The notes: generated from the sequence alone by a model not told the origin. DNA of 64,000 nt from Salipiger bermudensis (GCF_019801965.1 NZ_JAHVIA010000004.1:124001-188000), one strand, 5' to 3'; shown: positions 18,275 through 28,572, counted from the stretch's first letter. Program-made: numbers and translations.

Positions 18275-18298
18275 CTGCGCTGTCCTTCGCCCGGCGGC

Positions 18299-18778
18299 CT
18301 AGTGCGCCGCCCCGGCGTCCGGCAGGGACGGCAGGTTGCGCAGGAGCTCGGCGAGCTCGCTTTCATCGACCAGCTCGGCGGCGCGCCCGGGCGCCATCCA
18401 GTGGCGCTCGCGCTCATGCATCTCGGGGAAGCTGTCGAGCAGCTTGTCGACCGCGATGGCATAGACCTCGACATCGGTGGGCACCGGCAGGCCGCCATCG
18501 AGAACCTTGTCGTAGCGATAGCGGCCGATCCGCACCGGCCGCGCGCCGCGCGCCTTGACGCCGGCCTCCTCCCAGGCCTCCTGCAGAGCGGTTCCGGCGG
18601 CATCGGTGCCATGCATCGGCCAGCCCTTCGGGATGATCCAGCGCTTGGTGGTGCGCGAGGTGATCAGCAGGATCTCGGGCCCCGCATCGCCCGGCCGATG
18701 GCACAGCGCTCCGATCTGCACCCGCGGAGGGCGGCGCAGCATGGGCGCGATATAGCTTTTCCAGACGCGGGCAAGCAT
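18299..18778 (-). CDS. Nudix hydrolase
   Basis: A 159-residue Nudix hydrolase of the small MutT-like type. The Nudix box is visible as GWPMHGTDAAGTALQEAWEE followed by AGV, about residues 52-74. The usual first Glu of the box is not obvious, and REU is replaced by QEA, as in diphosphoinositol-polyphosphate-type members. The strand before it (SRTTKRWIIPKGWP) is typical of that subgroup. The substrate may be a nucleoside or inositol-type diphosphate. The ATG at 18778 is the first that fits the domain. It is probably co-transcribed with the phosphate transporter. Confidence 0.85.
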   Translation of the reverse strand: MLARVWKSYIAPMLRRPPRVQIGALCHRPGDAGPEILLITSRTTKRWIIPKGWPMHGTDAAGTALQEAWEEAGVKARGARPVRIGRYRYDKVLDGGLPVPTDVEVYAIAVDKLLDSFPEMHERERHWMAPGRAAELVDESELAELLRNLPSLPDAGAAH

Positions 18779-18903
18779 GGAAGACACCGGTTTCGGGGCA
18801 GGTCGGCCTGCTCTAGAGAACCTGTCGGGAAAACTCAACCCGGCACGGGGTGCGCCGCCCGCGGGCATTGCCCAGATGCGACAGCGCTTGTATGGGAGCG
18901 GCC

Positions 18904-19671
18904 ATGCCCAGATACGCCCTTCTCGTCGAATATGATGGCCAGCCCTTTGCCGGATGGCAGCGCCAGGCCGATCAGCCCTCGGTGCAGGGCGCGATCGAGG
19001 CCGCGCTCGGCAAGCTGGAAAAGCGCGACCACACCATCGCCGCCGCCGGGCGCACCGATGCCGGCGTGCATGCGCGCGGGCAGGTGGCCCATTGCGACAT
19101 GGAGAAGGACTGGGATCCGTTCCGTCTCTCGGAGGCGCTGAACTTCCACCTCAAACCCGCCCCGGTGGCGATCCGCGACTGCGCCGCCGTCCCCGACGAC
19201 TGGCACGCACGGTTCTCGGCGATGGAGCGGCGCTACCTGTTCCGCCTGCTGGTGCGCCGCGCGCCCGCGACTCTGGAGCATGGCCAGGTCTGGCGGGTGA
19301 TGAACCCGCTCTCGCTCGAGGCGATGCAGGCGGGAGCGGCCCATCTCATCGGGCAACACGATTTCACCACCTTCCGCTCGACCATGTGCCAGGCCGCCTC
19401 GCCGCTGAAGACCATGGACGAGATCCGCATCGAGCAAACCGACACCGGGGCAGGGCCGGAGTTTCGCTTCCACCTGCGCGCCCGCAGCTTCCTGCACAAC
19501 CAGGTGCGCTCCATCGTCGGCACGCTCGAGCGCGTCGGCGCCGGCGCCTGGGCGCCGGAAGACGTGAATGCGGCGCTCGAGGCGCGCGACCGCGCCGCCT
19601 GCGGGCCGGTCTGCCCGCCGGACGGGCTCTACCTGGTGGGCGTGGGCTACCCGGACGATCCCTTCGCCTGA
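18904..19671 (+). CDS. truA: tRNA pseudouridine(38-40) synthase
   Basis: TruA, 255 residues, isomerises uridines 38-40 in the anticodon arm of many tRNAs. The catalytic Asp52 is in GRTDAGVHA (residues 49-57). The conserved [15 protein letters not shown] segment is near residue 195, and the N-terminus [18 protein letters not shown] is typical. The ATG at 18904 follows GGAGCGG. It is divergent from the Nudix gene, with 125 bp between. Confidence 0.96.
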   Translation: MPRYALLVEYDGQPFAGWQRQADQPSVQGAIEAALGKLEKRDHTIAAAGRTDAGVHARGQVAHCDMEKDWDPFRLSEALNFHLKPAPVAIRDCAAVPDDWHARFSAMERRYLFRLLVRRAPATLEHGQVWRVMNPLSLEAMQAGAAHLIGQHDFTTFRSTMCQAASPLKTMDEIRIEQTDTGAGPEFRFHLRARSFLHNQVRSIVGTLERVGAGAWAPEDVNAALEARDRAACGPVCPPDGLYLVGVGYPDDPFA

Positions 19672-19915
19672 GGCGTCTCGGCCACGGGCTCCGGCGCTCC
19701 CCTGACCCGTGGTCAAGAAACCGCTTTGCGCGGCGAGCAAACCCCGCTATCAGCGCGGCATGACGCTTGCGACCCGAATCCGACGAGCCTGAACGCTCCT
19801 CTTTCGTGCCTCCTCTCCGGGGAGGTCGCCGCTTCGCACGTCTCACCCCCTTGAAACTTGACTTGGCCCCGTGCCCTTGGCACCAATCGGGCCTCATTCC
19901 ACCGAGGATATGCTG

Positions 19916-21106
19916 ATGATCCCGTCCGTCCTGCCGACCTATTCCCGCGCCCCCCTGCACTTCGTGAAGGGCGAAGGCACCTGGCTGGTGGAGGAAGACG
20001 GCCGACGCTTCCTCGATCTCGGCAGCGGCATCGCGGTCAACGCGCTGGGCCACGCACATCCGGCGCTGGTCGATGCGCTGACCCGGCAGGCGCAAAACCT
20101 GTGGCACGTGTCGAACCTCTACGAGATCCCGCAGCAGCAGGCGCTGGCCGACAAGCTGGTCGCGGCGAGCTTTGCCGATACCGTGTTCTTCACCAATTCC
20201 GGCACGGAGAGCTGCGAGCTCGCGGTCAAGATGGCGCGCAAGTACTGGTACGAGAAGGGGCATCCCGAGAAGACCGACATCATCGCCTTCACCGGCTCGT
20301 TCCACGGCCGCTCCTCGGCGGGCATCGCCGCGGCGGGCTCGGAGAAGATGGTCAAGGGCTTCGGCCCGCTGCTTCCGGGCTTCAAGCACGTGGCCTGGGG
20401 CGATCACGAGGCGCTCAAGGCCGCCATCGACGACACCACCGGCGCCATCCTGATCGAGCCGGTGCAGGGCGAAGGCGGCATCCGTCCGCTGCCCGACCAG
20501 TGCCTGCAAGGTCTGCGCAAGCTCTGCGACGAGAAGGGCCTGCTGCTGATCCTCGACGAGGTGCAATGCGGCATCGGCCGGACCGGGCGTCTCTTCGCCC
20601 ATGAGTGGGCCGGCATCACGCCGGACATCATGATGGTCGCCAAGGGCATCGGCGGTGGCTTCCCGCTCGGCGCGGTGCTGGCCACCGAGGAGGCCGCCTC
20701 GGGCATGACCGCCGGCACCCACGGCTCGACCTATGGAGGCAACCCGCTGGGCTGCGCGGTGGGCTGCGCGGTGATGGACCACGTCACCGACCCGGCCTTC
20801 CTCGACGGCGTCAACCGCAAGGCCGGCCTGCTGCGCCAGAAGCTCGAGGGCCTCGTCGCCGCCCATCCCGAGATTTTCGAGGAGGTGCGCGGCATGGGCC
20901 TGATGCTCGGCCTCAAGTGCAAGATCGCCCCGGCGGATCTGGTCAAGGCGGGCTACGAAGCGCTGGTCATCACCGTGCCGGCCGCCGACAACGTCGTGCG
21001 CCTGCTGCCGCCGCTCACCATCACCGAGGACGAGATCGGCGAGGCCATCGCGCGCCTCGACACCGCCGCCTCCGCCCTCGCAACGTCGGCCTCTTCTTCG
21101 GTTTGA
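19916..21106 (+). CDS. argD: Acetylornithine aminotransferase
   Basis: ArgD-type class III aminotransferase, 396 residues. It is PLP-dependent and converts N-acetylglutamate semialdehyde to N-acetylornithine in arginine synthesis. The PLP lysine is at about residue 243 in [28 protein letters not shown] and [12 protein letters not shown] are also present. GAGGA lies 7 nt before the ATG at 19916, favouring it over 19910. The last codons (SSSV, stop) fall inside a dispersed repeat that begins near 21093, so the 3' end is repeat-derived. argF follows 80 bp downstream. Confidence 0.94.
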   Translation: MIPSVLPTYSRAPLHFVKGEGTWLVEEDGRRFLDLGSGIAVNALGHAHPALVDALTRQAQNLWHVSNLYEIPQQQALADKLVAASFADTVFFTNSGTESCELAVKMARKYWYEKGHPEKTDIIAFTGSFHGRSSAGIAAAGSEKMVKGFGPLLPGFKHVAWGDHEALKAAIDDTTGAILIEPVQGEGGIRPLPDQCLQGLRKLCDEKGLLLILDEVQCGIGRTGRLFAHEWAGITPDIMMVAKGIGGGFPLGAVLATEEAASGMTAGTHGSTYGGNPLGCAVGCAVMDHVTDPAFLDGVNRKAGLLRQKLEGLVAAHPEIFEEVRGMGLMLGLKCKIAPADLVKAGYEALVITVPAADNVVRLLPPLTITEDEIGEAIARLDTAASALATSASSSV

Positions 21107-21157
21107 CAAATACCTCGGGGTGAATGGGCGCTGCGCGCCCAGAGGGGCAGCGCCCCT
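21093..21157 (+). repeat. Dispersed palindromic element, copy A (argD-argF)
   Basis: CTTCTTCGGTTTGACAAATA and CCTCGGGG are followed by hairpin 1 (TGGGCGC, TGC, GCGCCCA) and hairpin 2 (AGGGGC, AGC, GCCCCT). It lies in forward orientation between two arginine genes and overlaps the last four codons and stop of argD. Confidence 0.85.
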
Positions 21158-21186
21158 CCGCCCCGCCAGAGAAAAAGAACAGTCGC

Positions 21187-22113
21187 ATGAACCACTTCCT
21201 CGACATCCACAAGACCGACAAGGCCGACCTGCGGGCGATCATCGACGCCGCCAAGGCGATCAAGGACAAGCGCAACGGCCGCCCGCGCGCCGCCCCCGAC
21301 GACGACCTGCCGCTCAAGGACCGCATGGTCGCGCTGATCTTCGAGAAGCCCTCGACCCGGACCCGCGTCTCCTTCGACGTGGGCGTGCGCCAGATGGGCG
21401 GCCAGACCATGGTGCTCTCGGGCTCCGACATGCAGCTCGGCCACGGCGAGACCATCGCCGACACCGCCCGGGTGCTGTCGCGCTTCGTCGACATGATCAT
21501 GATCCGCACCTTCGACGAGGCGGTGCTGACCGAGATGGCGGATTATGCCGACGTGCCGGTGATCAACGGTCTCACCGACCGCACCCACCCCTGTCAGATC
21601 ATGGCCGACATCCTCACCTTCGAGGAGCATCGCGGCCCGATCGCCGGCAAGAAGGTGGTGTGGTGCGGCGACGGCAACAATGTCTGCGCCTCCTTCCTGC
21701 ACGCCGCCGGCCAGTTCGGCTTCGACCTGACCTTCACCGGCCCCGTGCAGCTCGACCCCGAGATGGAATTCGTCGGCCTCGCCCGCAATCAGGGCAGCAC
21801 CATCACCATCGAGCGCGACCCGTTCAAGGCGGTCGAGGGCGCCGACCTCGTGGTCGCCGACACCTGGGTCTCGATGCATGACGCGCAATCCGCCAAGGAG
21901 CGCCGCCACAACATGCTGCGCCCCTACCAGGTCAACGACAAGCTGATGGAGGCCGCCGGCAAGGACGCGCTCTTCATGCATTGCCTGCCGGCCCATCGCG
22001 GCGAGGAGGTGACCTCCGAGATCATGGACGGCCCGCAATCGGTGATCTGGGACGAGGCCGAGAACCGGCTGCACGCCCAGAAGGCGATCATGCGCTGGTG
22101 CCTTGGCGGCTGA
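21187..22113 (+). CDS. argF: Ornithine carbamoyltransferase
   Basis: ArgF, 308 residues, joins carbamoyl phosphate and ornithine to make citrulline. The carbamoyl-phosphate motif STRTR is at residues 56-60, HPCQIMAD lies mid-protein, and the ornithine-binding [11 protein letters not shown] is near the C-terminus. The ATG at 21187 opens the family's usual N-terminus NHFLDIHK; frames upstream run through the repeat. It probably shares a transcript with argD across the repeat and ends at a strong terminator. Confidence 0.97.
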   Translation: MNHFLDIHKTDKADLRAIIDAAKAIKDKRNGRPRAAPDDDLPLKDRMVALIFEKPSTRTRVSFDVGVRQMGGQTMVLSGSDMQLGHGETIADTARVLSRFVDMIMIRTFDEAVLTEMADYADVPVINGLTDRTHPCQIMADILTFEEHRGPIAGKKVVWCGDGNNVCASFLHAAGQFGFDLTFTGPVQLDPEMEFVGLARNQGSTITIERDPFKAVEGADLVVADTWVSMHDAQSAKERRHNMLRPYQVNDKLMEAAGKDALFMHCLPAHRGEEVTSEIMDGPQSVIWDEAENRLHAQKAIMRWCLGG

Positions 22114-22141
22114 TCTTCGGCGGCGGATATGCTGCACCCGG

Positions 22142-22178
22142 CCGGGCTGCCTCTCGCGGGCGGCCCGGTTTCTTTTTT
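22142..22178 (+). terminator. Rho-independent terminator of argF
   Basis: A hairpin with arms CCGGGC-GCC and GGC-GCCCGG (22142-22168) is followed by TTTCTTTTTT. It starts about 28 bp after the argF stop and directly adjoins repeat copy B. Confidence 0.85.
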
Positions 22179-22214
22179 GAGTATTTGAAACGTAGAGAAG
22201 CCAGCAGCGCGGCG
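22179..22214 (+). repeat. Dispersed element, copy B (left arm only)
   Basis: GAGTATTTGAAACGTAGAGA and AGCCAGCAGCGCGG match the left arm of the composite copies at 42.1 and 49.6 kb. The right arm and the tandem hairpins are missing, so this is a half element. Confidence 0.65.
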
Positions 22215-22311
22215 CGGGGGCGGTGAGGGCGGACATCGCCTGTGCGTGAGCGCATATTGCGCCCGGCCCGCCCGGCCTTAGGTTAGCGCTGTCACGATCA
22301 CGGAGGCAGAC

Positions 22312-23712
22312 ATGGCGGACCCGAAAATCGGTATCTACGGGCTGGGCACGATGGGCGCGGCGCTGGCGCTCAACATGGTCGAGAAGGGCGTGTCCATCGC
22401 GGTCTCAAACCGGACCGACGACATGATCACGGCGTTTTCCGAGCGCGCCGCGCCGCTTGGGGGAGACGTGACCACCGCGCCGGATCTCGCGGCGCTGGTG
22501 ACGCTGCTGCCCAAGCCGCGCCTGCTGCTGGCGATGATCCCCTCCACCGGCCCGCTCGACGCGTTGCTCGATGACGTCATCCCGCTGCTCGACGCGGGCG
22601 ACACCGTGATCGACGCCGGCAACGCCGATTTCCACGCCACCCGCCGCCGCGCCGCGCGGCTGGCTGAGCACGGCATGCATTTCGTCGGGCTCGGCGTCTC
22701 GGGCGGCGAAGACGGTGCGCGGCACGGACCCTCGATGATGTTCGGCGGCTCCTCCGAGAGCTGGCAGGGGCTGAAGCCGCTGCTTGAGCCGATTGCGGCC
22801 CGTTTCGAGGGGGATCCTTGCGTCGACCGCATGGGTCCCGATGGCGCCGGGCATTTCGTCAAGACCGTGCACAACGGCATCGAGTATGCCGACATGCAGA
22901 TGATCGCCGAAACCTACGACCTGCTGCGCCACGGGCTGGGCCAGGAGACCAGCGCCATCGCCGATCGCTTCGCGGCATGGAACGAGGGCCCGCTGGGCAG
23001 CTATCTCTTCGAGATCACCGCGACGGTGCTGCGCCATGACGATCCGCTCGGCGCGGGTCCAATGGTCGATGCCATCCTCGACCGCGCCGGCCAGAAGGGC
23101 ACCGGCCGCTGGACCGCCATCGAGGCGGTGACGCTGGGCCAGTCCGCAACGATGATCGAGGGCGCCGTGGCCGCCCGCGCCTGGTCGGCGGAGAAGGATC
23201 TCCGGATTGCCGCCGGCGCGGCCTTCGGCGCGGAGCGCGCGACCCTTCAGATCGATGAGGCGGATCTCGAGCCGGCGCTGCTGGCCGCCCGGGTGCTGGA
23301 ATACGCGCAGGGCTTCCGCATCCTGGCGGCGGCGTCGCAGGAATACGGCTGGGAGCTCGATTTCGCCCGCATCGCGGAGATCTGGCGCGCCGGCTGCATC
23401 ATCCGCGCCACGCTTCTCGACGACATTGCCGGCGCCTTCCGCGACGGGCCGCCACGCGACCAACTGCTGCTTGCGCCGCGCTTCGCCGAGACCTTCGCCA
23501 GGGGCATCCCGGCGCTGCGCCGGATCGTCTCCGCGGCGATTTCCGCCGGCTACCCGCTGCCGGTCCTGGGCTCGGCGCTGTCCTTCTGGGACACGCTGCG
23601 CCAGCCCTCCGGCACCGCCAACCTGATCCAGGCACAGCGCGACTTCTTTGGCCGCCACGGCTTCGACAGGGTCGACGGCCAGGAGGTCCATCACGGTCCC
23701 TGGTGGCCCTGA
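22312..23712 (+). CDS. gnd: 6-phosphogluconate dehydrogenase, decarboxylating
   Basis: A 466-residue 6-phosphogluconate dehydrogenase of the oxidative pentose-phosphate pathway, yielding ribulose 5-phosphate, NADPH and CO2. The dinucleotide fold begins GLGTMG (residues 10-15). Substrate and catalytic blocks GVSGGEDGARHGPSMM and HFVKTVHNGIEYADMQ are intact, and the C-terminal all-helical domain is full length. It is a single gene facing hrpB, with repeat copy C between the two stops. Confidence 0.95.
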   Translation: MADPKIGIYGLGTMGAALALNMVEKGVSIAVSNRTDDMITAFSERAAPLGGDVTTAPDLAALVTLLPKPRLLLAMIPSTGPLDALLDDVIPLLDAGDTVIDAGNADFHATRRRAARLAEHGMHFVGLGVSGGEDGARHGPSMMFGGSSESWQGLKPLLEPIAARFEGDPCVDRMGPDGAGHFVKTVHNGIEYADMQMIAETYDLLRHGLGQETSAIADRFAAWNEGPLGSYLFEITATVLRHDDPLGAGPMVDAILDRAGQKGTGRWTAIEAVTLGQSATMIEGAVAARAWSAEKDLRIAAGAAFGAERATLQIDEADLEPALLAARVLEYAQGFRILAAASQEYGWELDFARIAEIWRAGCIIRATLLDDIAGAFRDGPPRDQLLLAPRFAETFARGIPALRRIVSAAISAGYPLPVLGSALSFWDTLRQPSGTANLIQAQRDFFGRHGFDRVDGQEVHHGPWWP

Positions 23713-23713
23713 G

Positions 23714-23782
23714 GGCTTCTTTGGTTCAAAAATACCTCGGGGTGAATTGGCCCAACGGGCCAAGAGGGGCAGCGCCCCTTAC
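23714..23782 (+). repeat. Dispersed palindromic element, copy C (gnd-hrpB)
   Basis: CTTCTTTGGTTCAAAAATAC, then CTCGGGG. Hairpin 1 is TTGGCCC, AAC, GGGCCAA and hairpin 2 is AGGGGC, AGC, GCCCCT. It lies between convergent gnd and hrpB. Hairpin 1 has different base pairs from other copies, but they are fully complementary. Confidence 0.85.
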
Positions 23783-26223
23783 TGCCCGCGCGGCTTGGCG
23801 CGCAGGGTCGGGTCTGCCTGGCGCGGGTCCTCGGGCCAGGGATGCTTGGGGTATTGCGCCTTCATGTCCTTTCGCACATCGGCGTAGGAGCCATCCCAGA
23901 AGCCCGGCAGGTCCATCGTGGTCTGAACCGGGCGGCGGGCCGGCGAGAGCAGCGTGACGCGCAGCGGGCGGCGGCCCACCATCGGATGGCTGCGCTGGCC
24001 GAACATCTCCTGCAGGCGCAGCGCGATCTCCGGGTGCTCGCCGGAATAGTCGATCGGGATCTCGCGCCCGAGCGGCGTGGTGAACTTGCCCGGCACCGCG
24101 GCGTCGAGGGCATGCATCTGGCTCCAGTCGAGCCGGGCGCGCAGCGCCGGCAGCGGGTCGAAGCGCTTCCAGTCCTCCGCCGATTTCACGCCTGCCAAGT
24201 AGGGCAGCAGCCAGTCGTCGAGCGTCTCCATGAGGGCGGATTCGGACATCTCGGGCAGGTCGAGCCCGCCCTCGCGGGCGATGGCGACGCGAGCGCAGAA
24301 GCGCCGCGCAGCGTCGGAGAGGGAGAGGCCGAGATCGCGCACCCCGTCGAGCATCGCGCGGGCGACCGCGTCCGGAGGCGCGTCCTTCCAGAGCCGGTCA
24401 TCGAGCGCGATGGCGCCGAGCCGTTCCTGCTGGCGCGCCAGCACCCGGCGCTCGCGTTTCGACCATGCGCAGAGGTCGTGCCAGCGGATCTGCTCGGGAA
24501 ACAGCGCGCGCAGCTCGCTCTCGGTGATCTGCGTGGCCTGCCGGATGCGGGCCTCGCGCGGGTTGCCGTCGGTGTCGGTGACGACGATGAGCCGGGCCGA
24601 GGCCAGCGGGTCAGCGGCGTCGAGCACCGCGCCTTTGCCGCCGGAGAGATGGAAGCGCGGGGCATCGCCCTTGCGGCGCAGGCCAATGCGGTCGGGATAG
24701 GCCAGCGCCGCCATGGCGGCAGGGCTCATCGTCTCCTCGCGGAGACTCTTCGCCCGTGACCGCAGCCGTTTCGCCTCGGACCGGATGCGCTCGAGGGCTG
24801 CGCGGCTGAGGCCGTAGGGCCGGGTCTCGGCGAAGCGCTTCGGGTCGCGCAGCGCCTCGAGCCGCAGGGTCAGATCGGTGGGGGCGCCGGTGAGTGGGTC
24901 GCGCTCGGCCAGCAGGGCGGCGAGCGGCGCGGCCTGCGCGCCCGCGAGCGTCAGCATGTGTCCGAGCCGGGGGTGCAGCGGCAGCGCTGCCAGCGCGTTG
25001 CCATGCTCGGTGATGCGGCCCGCCTCGTCGAGCGCGCCCAGCATCTGCAACAGCGCCTGCGCCTCGGCATAGGCGCCGGGGTTGGGCGCGCTCAGGAAGG
25101 GCAGATCGTCGGGCGTGGCGCCCCAGAGTGCCAGTTCGAGCGCCAGCCCGGCGAGATCGGCGGTCTCGATCTCGGCCGGGGGATAGGCCTGCAGCGCGCC
25201 TTCCTCGCCTTTCGTCCAGAGCCGGTAGGCCACGCCCTCGGCGACGCGCCCGGCACGGCCTGCGCGCTGGGTGGCCTCGGCGCGGGTGACGCGCTCGGTC
25301 ACCAACCGGGCCATGCCCGAGCCCGGATCGAACCGCGCACGCCGCGCGCGGCCGCCGTCGATGACCACGCGGATGTCCTCGATGGTGAGCGAGGTCTCGG
25401 CGATGGCGGTGGCGAGCACCAGCTTGCGGCCCTGCGTCTCGGGGCGGATCGCGGCGCGCTGGGCGGCGAACTCCATCGCGCCGAAGAGCGGTCGCACGGT
25501 CACGTCGCGCGGCAGCCGGCCTTTCAGAAGCGCTTCGGTGCGGCGGATCTCGCCCTCGCCCGGCAGGAAGGCGAGCAGGCCGCCTTTGGTCTCCGAAGCC
25601 GCCTTCGCGATGAGATCGGCCATGCTCTCCTCGAAGCGGCGCTGCTTCGGCAGCGGCGTCTCGAGCCAGCGGGTTTCGACCGGGAAGGCGCGTCCTTGCG
25701 AGGTGACGATCGGGGCCCGCATGAGCTCGGCCACCGGGCCCGCGTCGAGCGTGGCCGACATGGCGAGCAGGATCAGGTCGTCGCGCAGGGCGCCGGCCAC
25801 CTCGAGGCAGAGCGCGAGGCCGAGATCGGCGTTGAGCGAGCGCTCGTGGAACTCGTCGAAGATCACCGCGCCGACACCGCTGAGCTCGGGGTCGGATTGC
25901 AGCCTCCGGGTCAGGATGCCCTCGGTCACCACTTCGATGCGGGTGGCCTTCGAGACCTTCGCCTCGCCGCGGATGCGGTAGCCCACGGTCTCGCCCGGTG
26001 CTTCGCCGAGCGTGTCGGCCATGCGCGCGGCGCTGGCGCGGGCGGCGAGGCGGCGCGGCTCGAGCATCAGGATGGTCTGGTCGGTGAGCCCGGCCTCGAG
26101 CATCGCCAGCGGCACGCGGGTGGTCTTGCCGGCGCCGGGCGGCGCCTGCAGCACGGCGCGGCCCTCGGCGCGGAGGGCGGTGATCAGCTCGGGCAGGGCG
26201 TCGTCGATGGGCAGGCGGGTCAT
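23779..26223 (-). CDS. hrpB: ATP-dependent helicase HrpB
   Basis: An 814-residue DExH-box RNA/DNA helicase, the usual length for HrpB. Walker A is APPGAGKT (residues 27-34) and motif II is DEFHERS near residue 120. SATLDAGPV, the motif VI region [19 protein letters not shown], the helicase-associated HA2 domain and the C-terminal HrpB domain follow in order. The cellular substrate is unsettled. A much longer frame extends upstream to 27429, but the residues before the ATG at 26223 are antisense to meaB. It is divergent from meaB. Confidence 0.95.
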   Translation of the reverse strand: MTRLPIDDALPELITALRAEGRAVLQAPPGAGKTTRVPLAMLEAGLTDQTILMLEPRRLAARASAARMADTLGEAPGETVGYRIRGEAKVSKATRIEVVTEGILTRRLQSDPELSGVGAVIFDEFHERSLNADLGLALCLEVAGALRDDLILLAMSATLDAGPVAELMRAPIVTSQGRAFPVETRWLETPLPKQRRFEESMADLIAKAASETKGGLLAFLPGEGEIRRTEALLKGRLPRDVTVRPLFGAMEFAAQRAAIRPETQGRKLVLATAIAETSLTIEDIRVVIDGGRARRARFDPGSGMARLVTERVTRAEATQRAGRAGRVAEGVAYRLWTKGEEGALQAYPPAEIETADLAGLALELALWGATPDDLPFLSAPNPGAYAEAQALLQMLGALDEAGRITEHGNALAALPLHPRLGHMLTLAGAQAAPLAALLAERDPLTGAPTDLTLRLEALRDPKRFAETRPYGLSRAALERIRSEAKRLRSRAKSLREETMSPAAMAALAYPDRIGLRRKGDAPRFHLSGGKGAVLDAADPLASARLIVVTDTDGNPREARIRQATQITESELRALFPEQIRWHDLCAWSKRERRVLARQQERLGAIALDDRLWKDAPPDAVARAMLDGVRDLGLSLSDAARRFCARVAIAREGGLDLPEMSESALMETLDDWLLPYLAGVKSAEDWKRFDPLPALRARLDWSQMHALDAAVPGKFTTPLGREIPIDYSGEHPEIALRLQEMFGQRSHPMVGRRPLRVTLLSPARRPVQTTMDLPGFWDGSYADVRKDMKAQYPKHPWPEDPRQADPTLRAKPRGQ

Positions 26224-26321
26224 GGCGGGGGTTATGCGGGAGGATGGGGGCGGCGTCGAGAGGGGCGGTGTGTTGGGGGTGGGGCGCCGGCTGGTGTTGC
26301 GCAGGGTGGGACAGCTGTGGC

Positions 26322-26392
26322 GGTGGGGGCGCTGCCCCCGTCCGCCGTGGGCGGACTCCCCCGAGGTATTTTCGAACCAGAGAAGATGGGGG
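26322..26392 (-). repeat. Dispersed palindromic element, copy D (hrpB-meaB)
   Basis: Read on the minus strand: TTCTCTGGTTCGAAAATACC, TCGGGGG, hairpin 1 GTCCGCC-CAC-GGCGGAC, hairpin 2 GGGGGC-AGC-GCCCCC. It is the only copy lying between divergent genes. Hairpin 1 is the most changed in sequence, yet perfectly paired. Confidence 0.85.
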
Positions 26393-26523
26393 CTTGGGGA
26401 GGCCTGGAGGGAGGTTGGCCGGAGGGGATTGGTGGTGGCTTCGGCGAAGGGACGGGAGACGGGGGTGGACATCGGCGGGCGGTGGGGGTCATTTCGAGGG
26501 CGGCAGTGAAGAGGGCAGACGGC

Positions 26524-27513
26524 ATGGACATCGAGGATCTTGCGACACGCATCCTGGCTGGCGAGCGGCGCGCATTGGCGCGGGCGATCACGCTGGTGGA
26601 GAGCGGGCGGGCCGACCACCGGGTGCAGGCGCGGGCGCTGATCGAGCGGCTGCACGGGCATGACAACGTCGCTTTGCGTGTCGGCCTTTCGGGCACGCCC
26701 GGGGTCGGGAAATCGACCTTCATCGAGGCCTTCGGGATGATGCTTACCGCGCAGGGCCTGAAGGTGGCGGTGCTGGCGGTGGACCCGTCCTCGGCGCGGT
26801 CTGGCGGCTCGATCCTGGGCGACAAGACCCGGATGGAGCGGCTGTCGCGGGACCGCAACGCCTTCATCCGGCCCTCGCCCTCGCAATCGCATCTCGGCGG
26901 CGTGGCGCGGCGCACCCGCGAGGCGATCGATCTCTGCGAGGCCGCCGGGTTCGACGTCATCCTGATCGAGACCGTGGGGGTGGGCCAGTCGGAGACCGTG
27001 GTGGCGGAGATGTCGGACCTGTTCCTGCTGCTGCTGGCGCCGGCGGGCGGCGACGAGCTGCAGGGGGTCAAGCGCGGCATCATGGAAACCGCCGACATCA
27101 TCCTGATCAACAAGGCCGATGGCGATCTCAAGGCCACCGCGACCCGGACCTGTGCCGATTATGCCGGCGCGCTGCGGCTGTTGCGCAAGCGGGTGCAGGA
27201 CCCGGAGGGCTTCCCCAAGGCGCTGACCGTGTCGGCGGTGGAGGAGAACGGGCTCGACCGGGCCTGGGAGGAGATGACCACGCTCAGCGACTGGCGCCGC
27301 GAGGCCGGGCATTTCGAGGCCCGCCGGGCGGCGCAGGCGCGCTACTGGTTCGAAGCCGAGGTGCGCGAGGGGCTGCTGGCGCGGCTGCGGCGCGAGCCGG
27401 TCAAGGGCGCGATGACGACGCTGGCGCATCAGGTGGAGGCCGGCGAGATCAGCGCTGCCGCCGCGGCTGAGGAGCTGCTCGAGACCTATCTCGGCGAGGT
27501 GCCACCGGCCTGA
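26524..27513 (+). CDS. meaB: Methylmalonyl-CoA mutase-associated GTPase MeaB
   Basis: A 329-residue MeaB/ArgK-type G3E GTPase. It protects methylmalonyl-CoA (or ethylmalonyl-CoA) mutase and loads its adenosylcobalamin. Walker A is GTPGVGKST (57-65). The magnesium-binding [18 protein letters not shown] segment, the [10 protein letters not shown] block and the NKAD base-specificity motif are visible. The longer frame from 24958 is antisense to hrpB and rejected; the ATG at 26524 matches the family start. The mutase genes are not in the window. Confidence 0.95.
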   Translation: MDIEDLATRILAGERRALARAITLVESGRADHRVQARALIERLHGHDNVALRVGLSGTPGVGKSTFIEAFGMMLTAQGLKVAVLAVDPSSARSGGSILGDKTRMERLSRDRNAFIRPSPSQSHLGGVARRTREAIDLCEAAGFDVILIETVGVGQSETVVAEMSDLFLLLLAPAGGDELQGVKRGIMETADIILINKADGDLKATATRTCADYAGALRLLRKRVQDPEGFPKALTVSAVEENGLDRAWEEMTTLSDWRREAGHFEARRAAQARYWFEAEVREGLLARLRREPVKGAMTTLAHQVEAGEISAAAAAEELLETYLGEVPPA

Positions 27514-27636
27514 GGGGGGATTCGCGGGGCCCGCGGAGGGCGCGCGCTGGCGGCAGCCTGCCGGGCGCCTCGAAAGGCGCCAATCCCCGTGAAACAGGCG
27601 GTTTCACGGCACCCCGCAAAGCTCCGGGGGAAGGGG

Positions 27637-27665
27637 TTGACGCGCGAGGGGCTTGGAGCTAGAGA
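27637..27665 (+). promoter_or_regulatory. Predicted rpmB promoter
   Basis: TTGACG (27637-27642) and TAGAGA (27660-27665) are separated by 17 nt. The start would be near 27672, giving a leader of about 105 nt before rpmB. Confidence 0.6.
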
Positions 27666-27681
27666 AGCCCGACCAGATTCC

Positions 27682-27701
27682 GGGCGCCCCTGGTGGCGCC
27701 C
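27682..27701 (+). promoter_or_regulatory. Hairpin at the start of the rpmB leader
   Basis: GGGCGCC and GGCGCCC around a 6-nt loop are followed by TTTCATATT. The hairpin falls about 10 nt after the predicted start point, so it could be an early attenuator or an mRNA-stabilising 5' stem. Function inferred only from position. Confidence 0.4.
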
Positions 27702-27775
27702 TTTCATATTGGCGGAACGATCGGCATGAGCTGCCTCTCACCGGTCCGAAGCCCAGAGACGATGAGGATGGACCC

Positions 27776-28066
27776 ATGTCGCGCGTATGCGAACTGACCG
27801 GCAAAGGCCCGATGACGGGTCATAACGTGAGCCACGCCAACAACAAGACCAAGCGGCGCTTCCTGCCGAACCTGAACGATGTGACCCTTCAGTCCGAGAC
27901 CCTGGGTCGCGGCGTGAAGCTGCGCATCTCGGCTTCGGCCCTGCGTTCGGTCGACCACCGCGGCGGTCTCGACAAGTTCCTGGACAAAGCCAAGGACACC
28001 GAGCTCAGCGCCAACGCGCTGAAGCTGAAGAAAGAGATCGCAAAGGCCCGCGCCGCGCAGGCCTGA
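27776..28066 (+). CDS. rpmB: 50S ribosomal protein L28
   Basis: Ribosomal protein L28, 96 residues, with the typical N-terminus [20 protein letters not shown] and the basic [12 protein letters not shown] segment. The C-terminus is Lys/Ala-rich. The ATG at 27776 follows GAGGATGGACCC. It is monocistronic, with a clear promoter upstream and a terminator downstream. The usual L33 neighbour is absent, as in many alphaproteobacteria. Confidence 0.97.
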   Translation: MSRVCELTGKGPMTGHNVSHANNKTKRRFLPNLNDVTLQSETLGRGVKLRISASALRSVDHRGGLDKFLDKAKDTELSANALKLKKEIAKARAAQA

Positions 28067-28092
28067 GCCATTTGATTCCACAGAATCATCCA

Positions 28093-28130
28093 CAGCCCCG
28101 ATGCAAGCCGCATCGGGGCTGTTTCCTTTT
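28093..28130 (+). terminator. Rho-independent terminator of rpmB
   Basis: A perfect 11-bp stem AGCCCCGATGC/GCATCGGGGCT is followed by GTTTCCTTTT. An extra inverted repeat, TGATTC-CACA-GAATCA, lies just before it at about 28073-28088. Confidence 0.9.
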
Positions 28131-28171
28131 GTCACATGACATTTGGCGCGCTGTTGCCTAAACCTTCGGCG

Positions 28172-28522
28172 ATGGTTCGGAAAAGATATCCACTGGTCGC
28201 AGTCTTGCTGGCTCTGGCGGTCGCGCTGACCGGGTTCCAGATGGCCTTTGCGCGCGCCCAGCCGCAGCCCGTGGGCCAGATGGTGATCTGCTCCGGGCTC
28301 GGCCTGACCACCGTCATGGTCGATGCCGACGGCGCGCCGGTGGCGCAGAGCCATGTCTGCCCCGACGGGCTTCTGACGCTGTTTCTCGCCGCTGGCGGCG
28401 CCTGGGAACCGCCCGAGCGGCTGCCGGGCTGGGTGGCGCTGTCGCAGGCCATGGCGGCGGTGCGCGGGCAGGGGCTGCGGGCGCCGGGCGCGCAGGCACG
28501 TGATCCCCCGGTCCTGGTCTGA
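28172..28522 (+). CDS. DUF2946-like exported protein
   Basis: A 116-residue protein with an N-terminal signal or anchor (about residues 5-26). The segment MVICSGLGLTTVMVDADGAP and a following HVCPDGL block resemble DUF2946 proteins found near copper genes. It directly precedes a PCu(A)C copper chaperone, 50 bp away on the same strand, which supports a role in copper handling in the periplasm. The ATG at 28172 starts the signal; the longer frame from 28136 adds nothing signal-like. Family assignment moderate. Confidence 0.7.
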   Translation: MVRKRYPLVAVLLALAVALTGFQMAFARAQPQPVGQMVICSGLGLTTVMVDADGAPVAQSHVCPDGLLTLFLAAGGAWEPPERLPGWVALSQAMAAVRGQGLRAPGAQARDPPVLV

Positions 28523-28572
28523 CTTTCCCAAGACAGACCTCACGGACTCACTAAGATCACAGGACAGACACA

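Noticed and set aside
24958-26523. A long plus-strand frame running into meaB
   Set aside because: It is antisense to hrpB, has no family resemblance before the MeaB start, and is a GC-rich shadow.
26224-27429. Upstream extension of the hrpB frame
   Set aside because: The extra residues are antisense to meaB; HrpB homologues start at about 26223.
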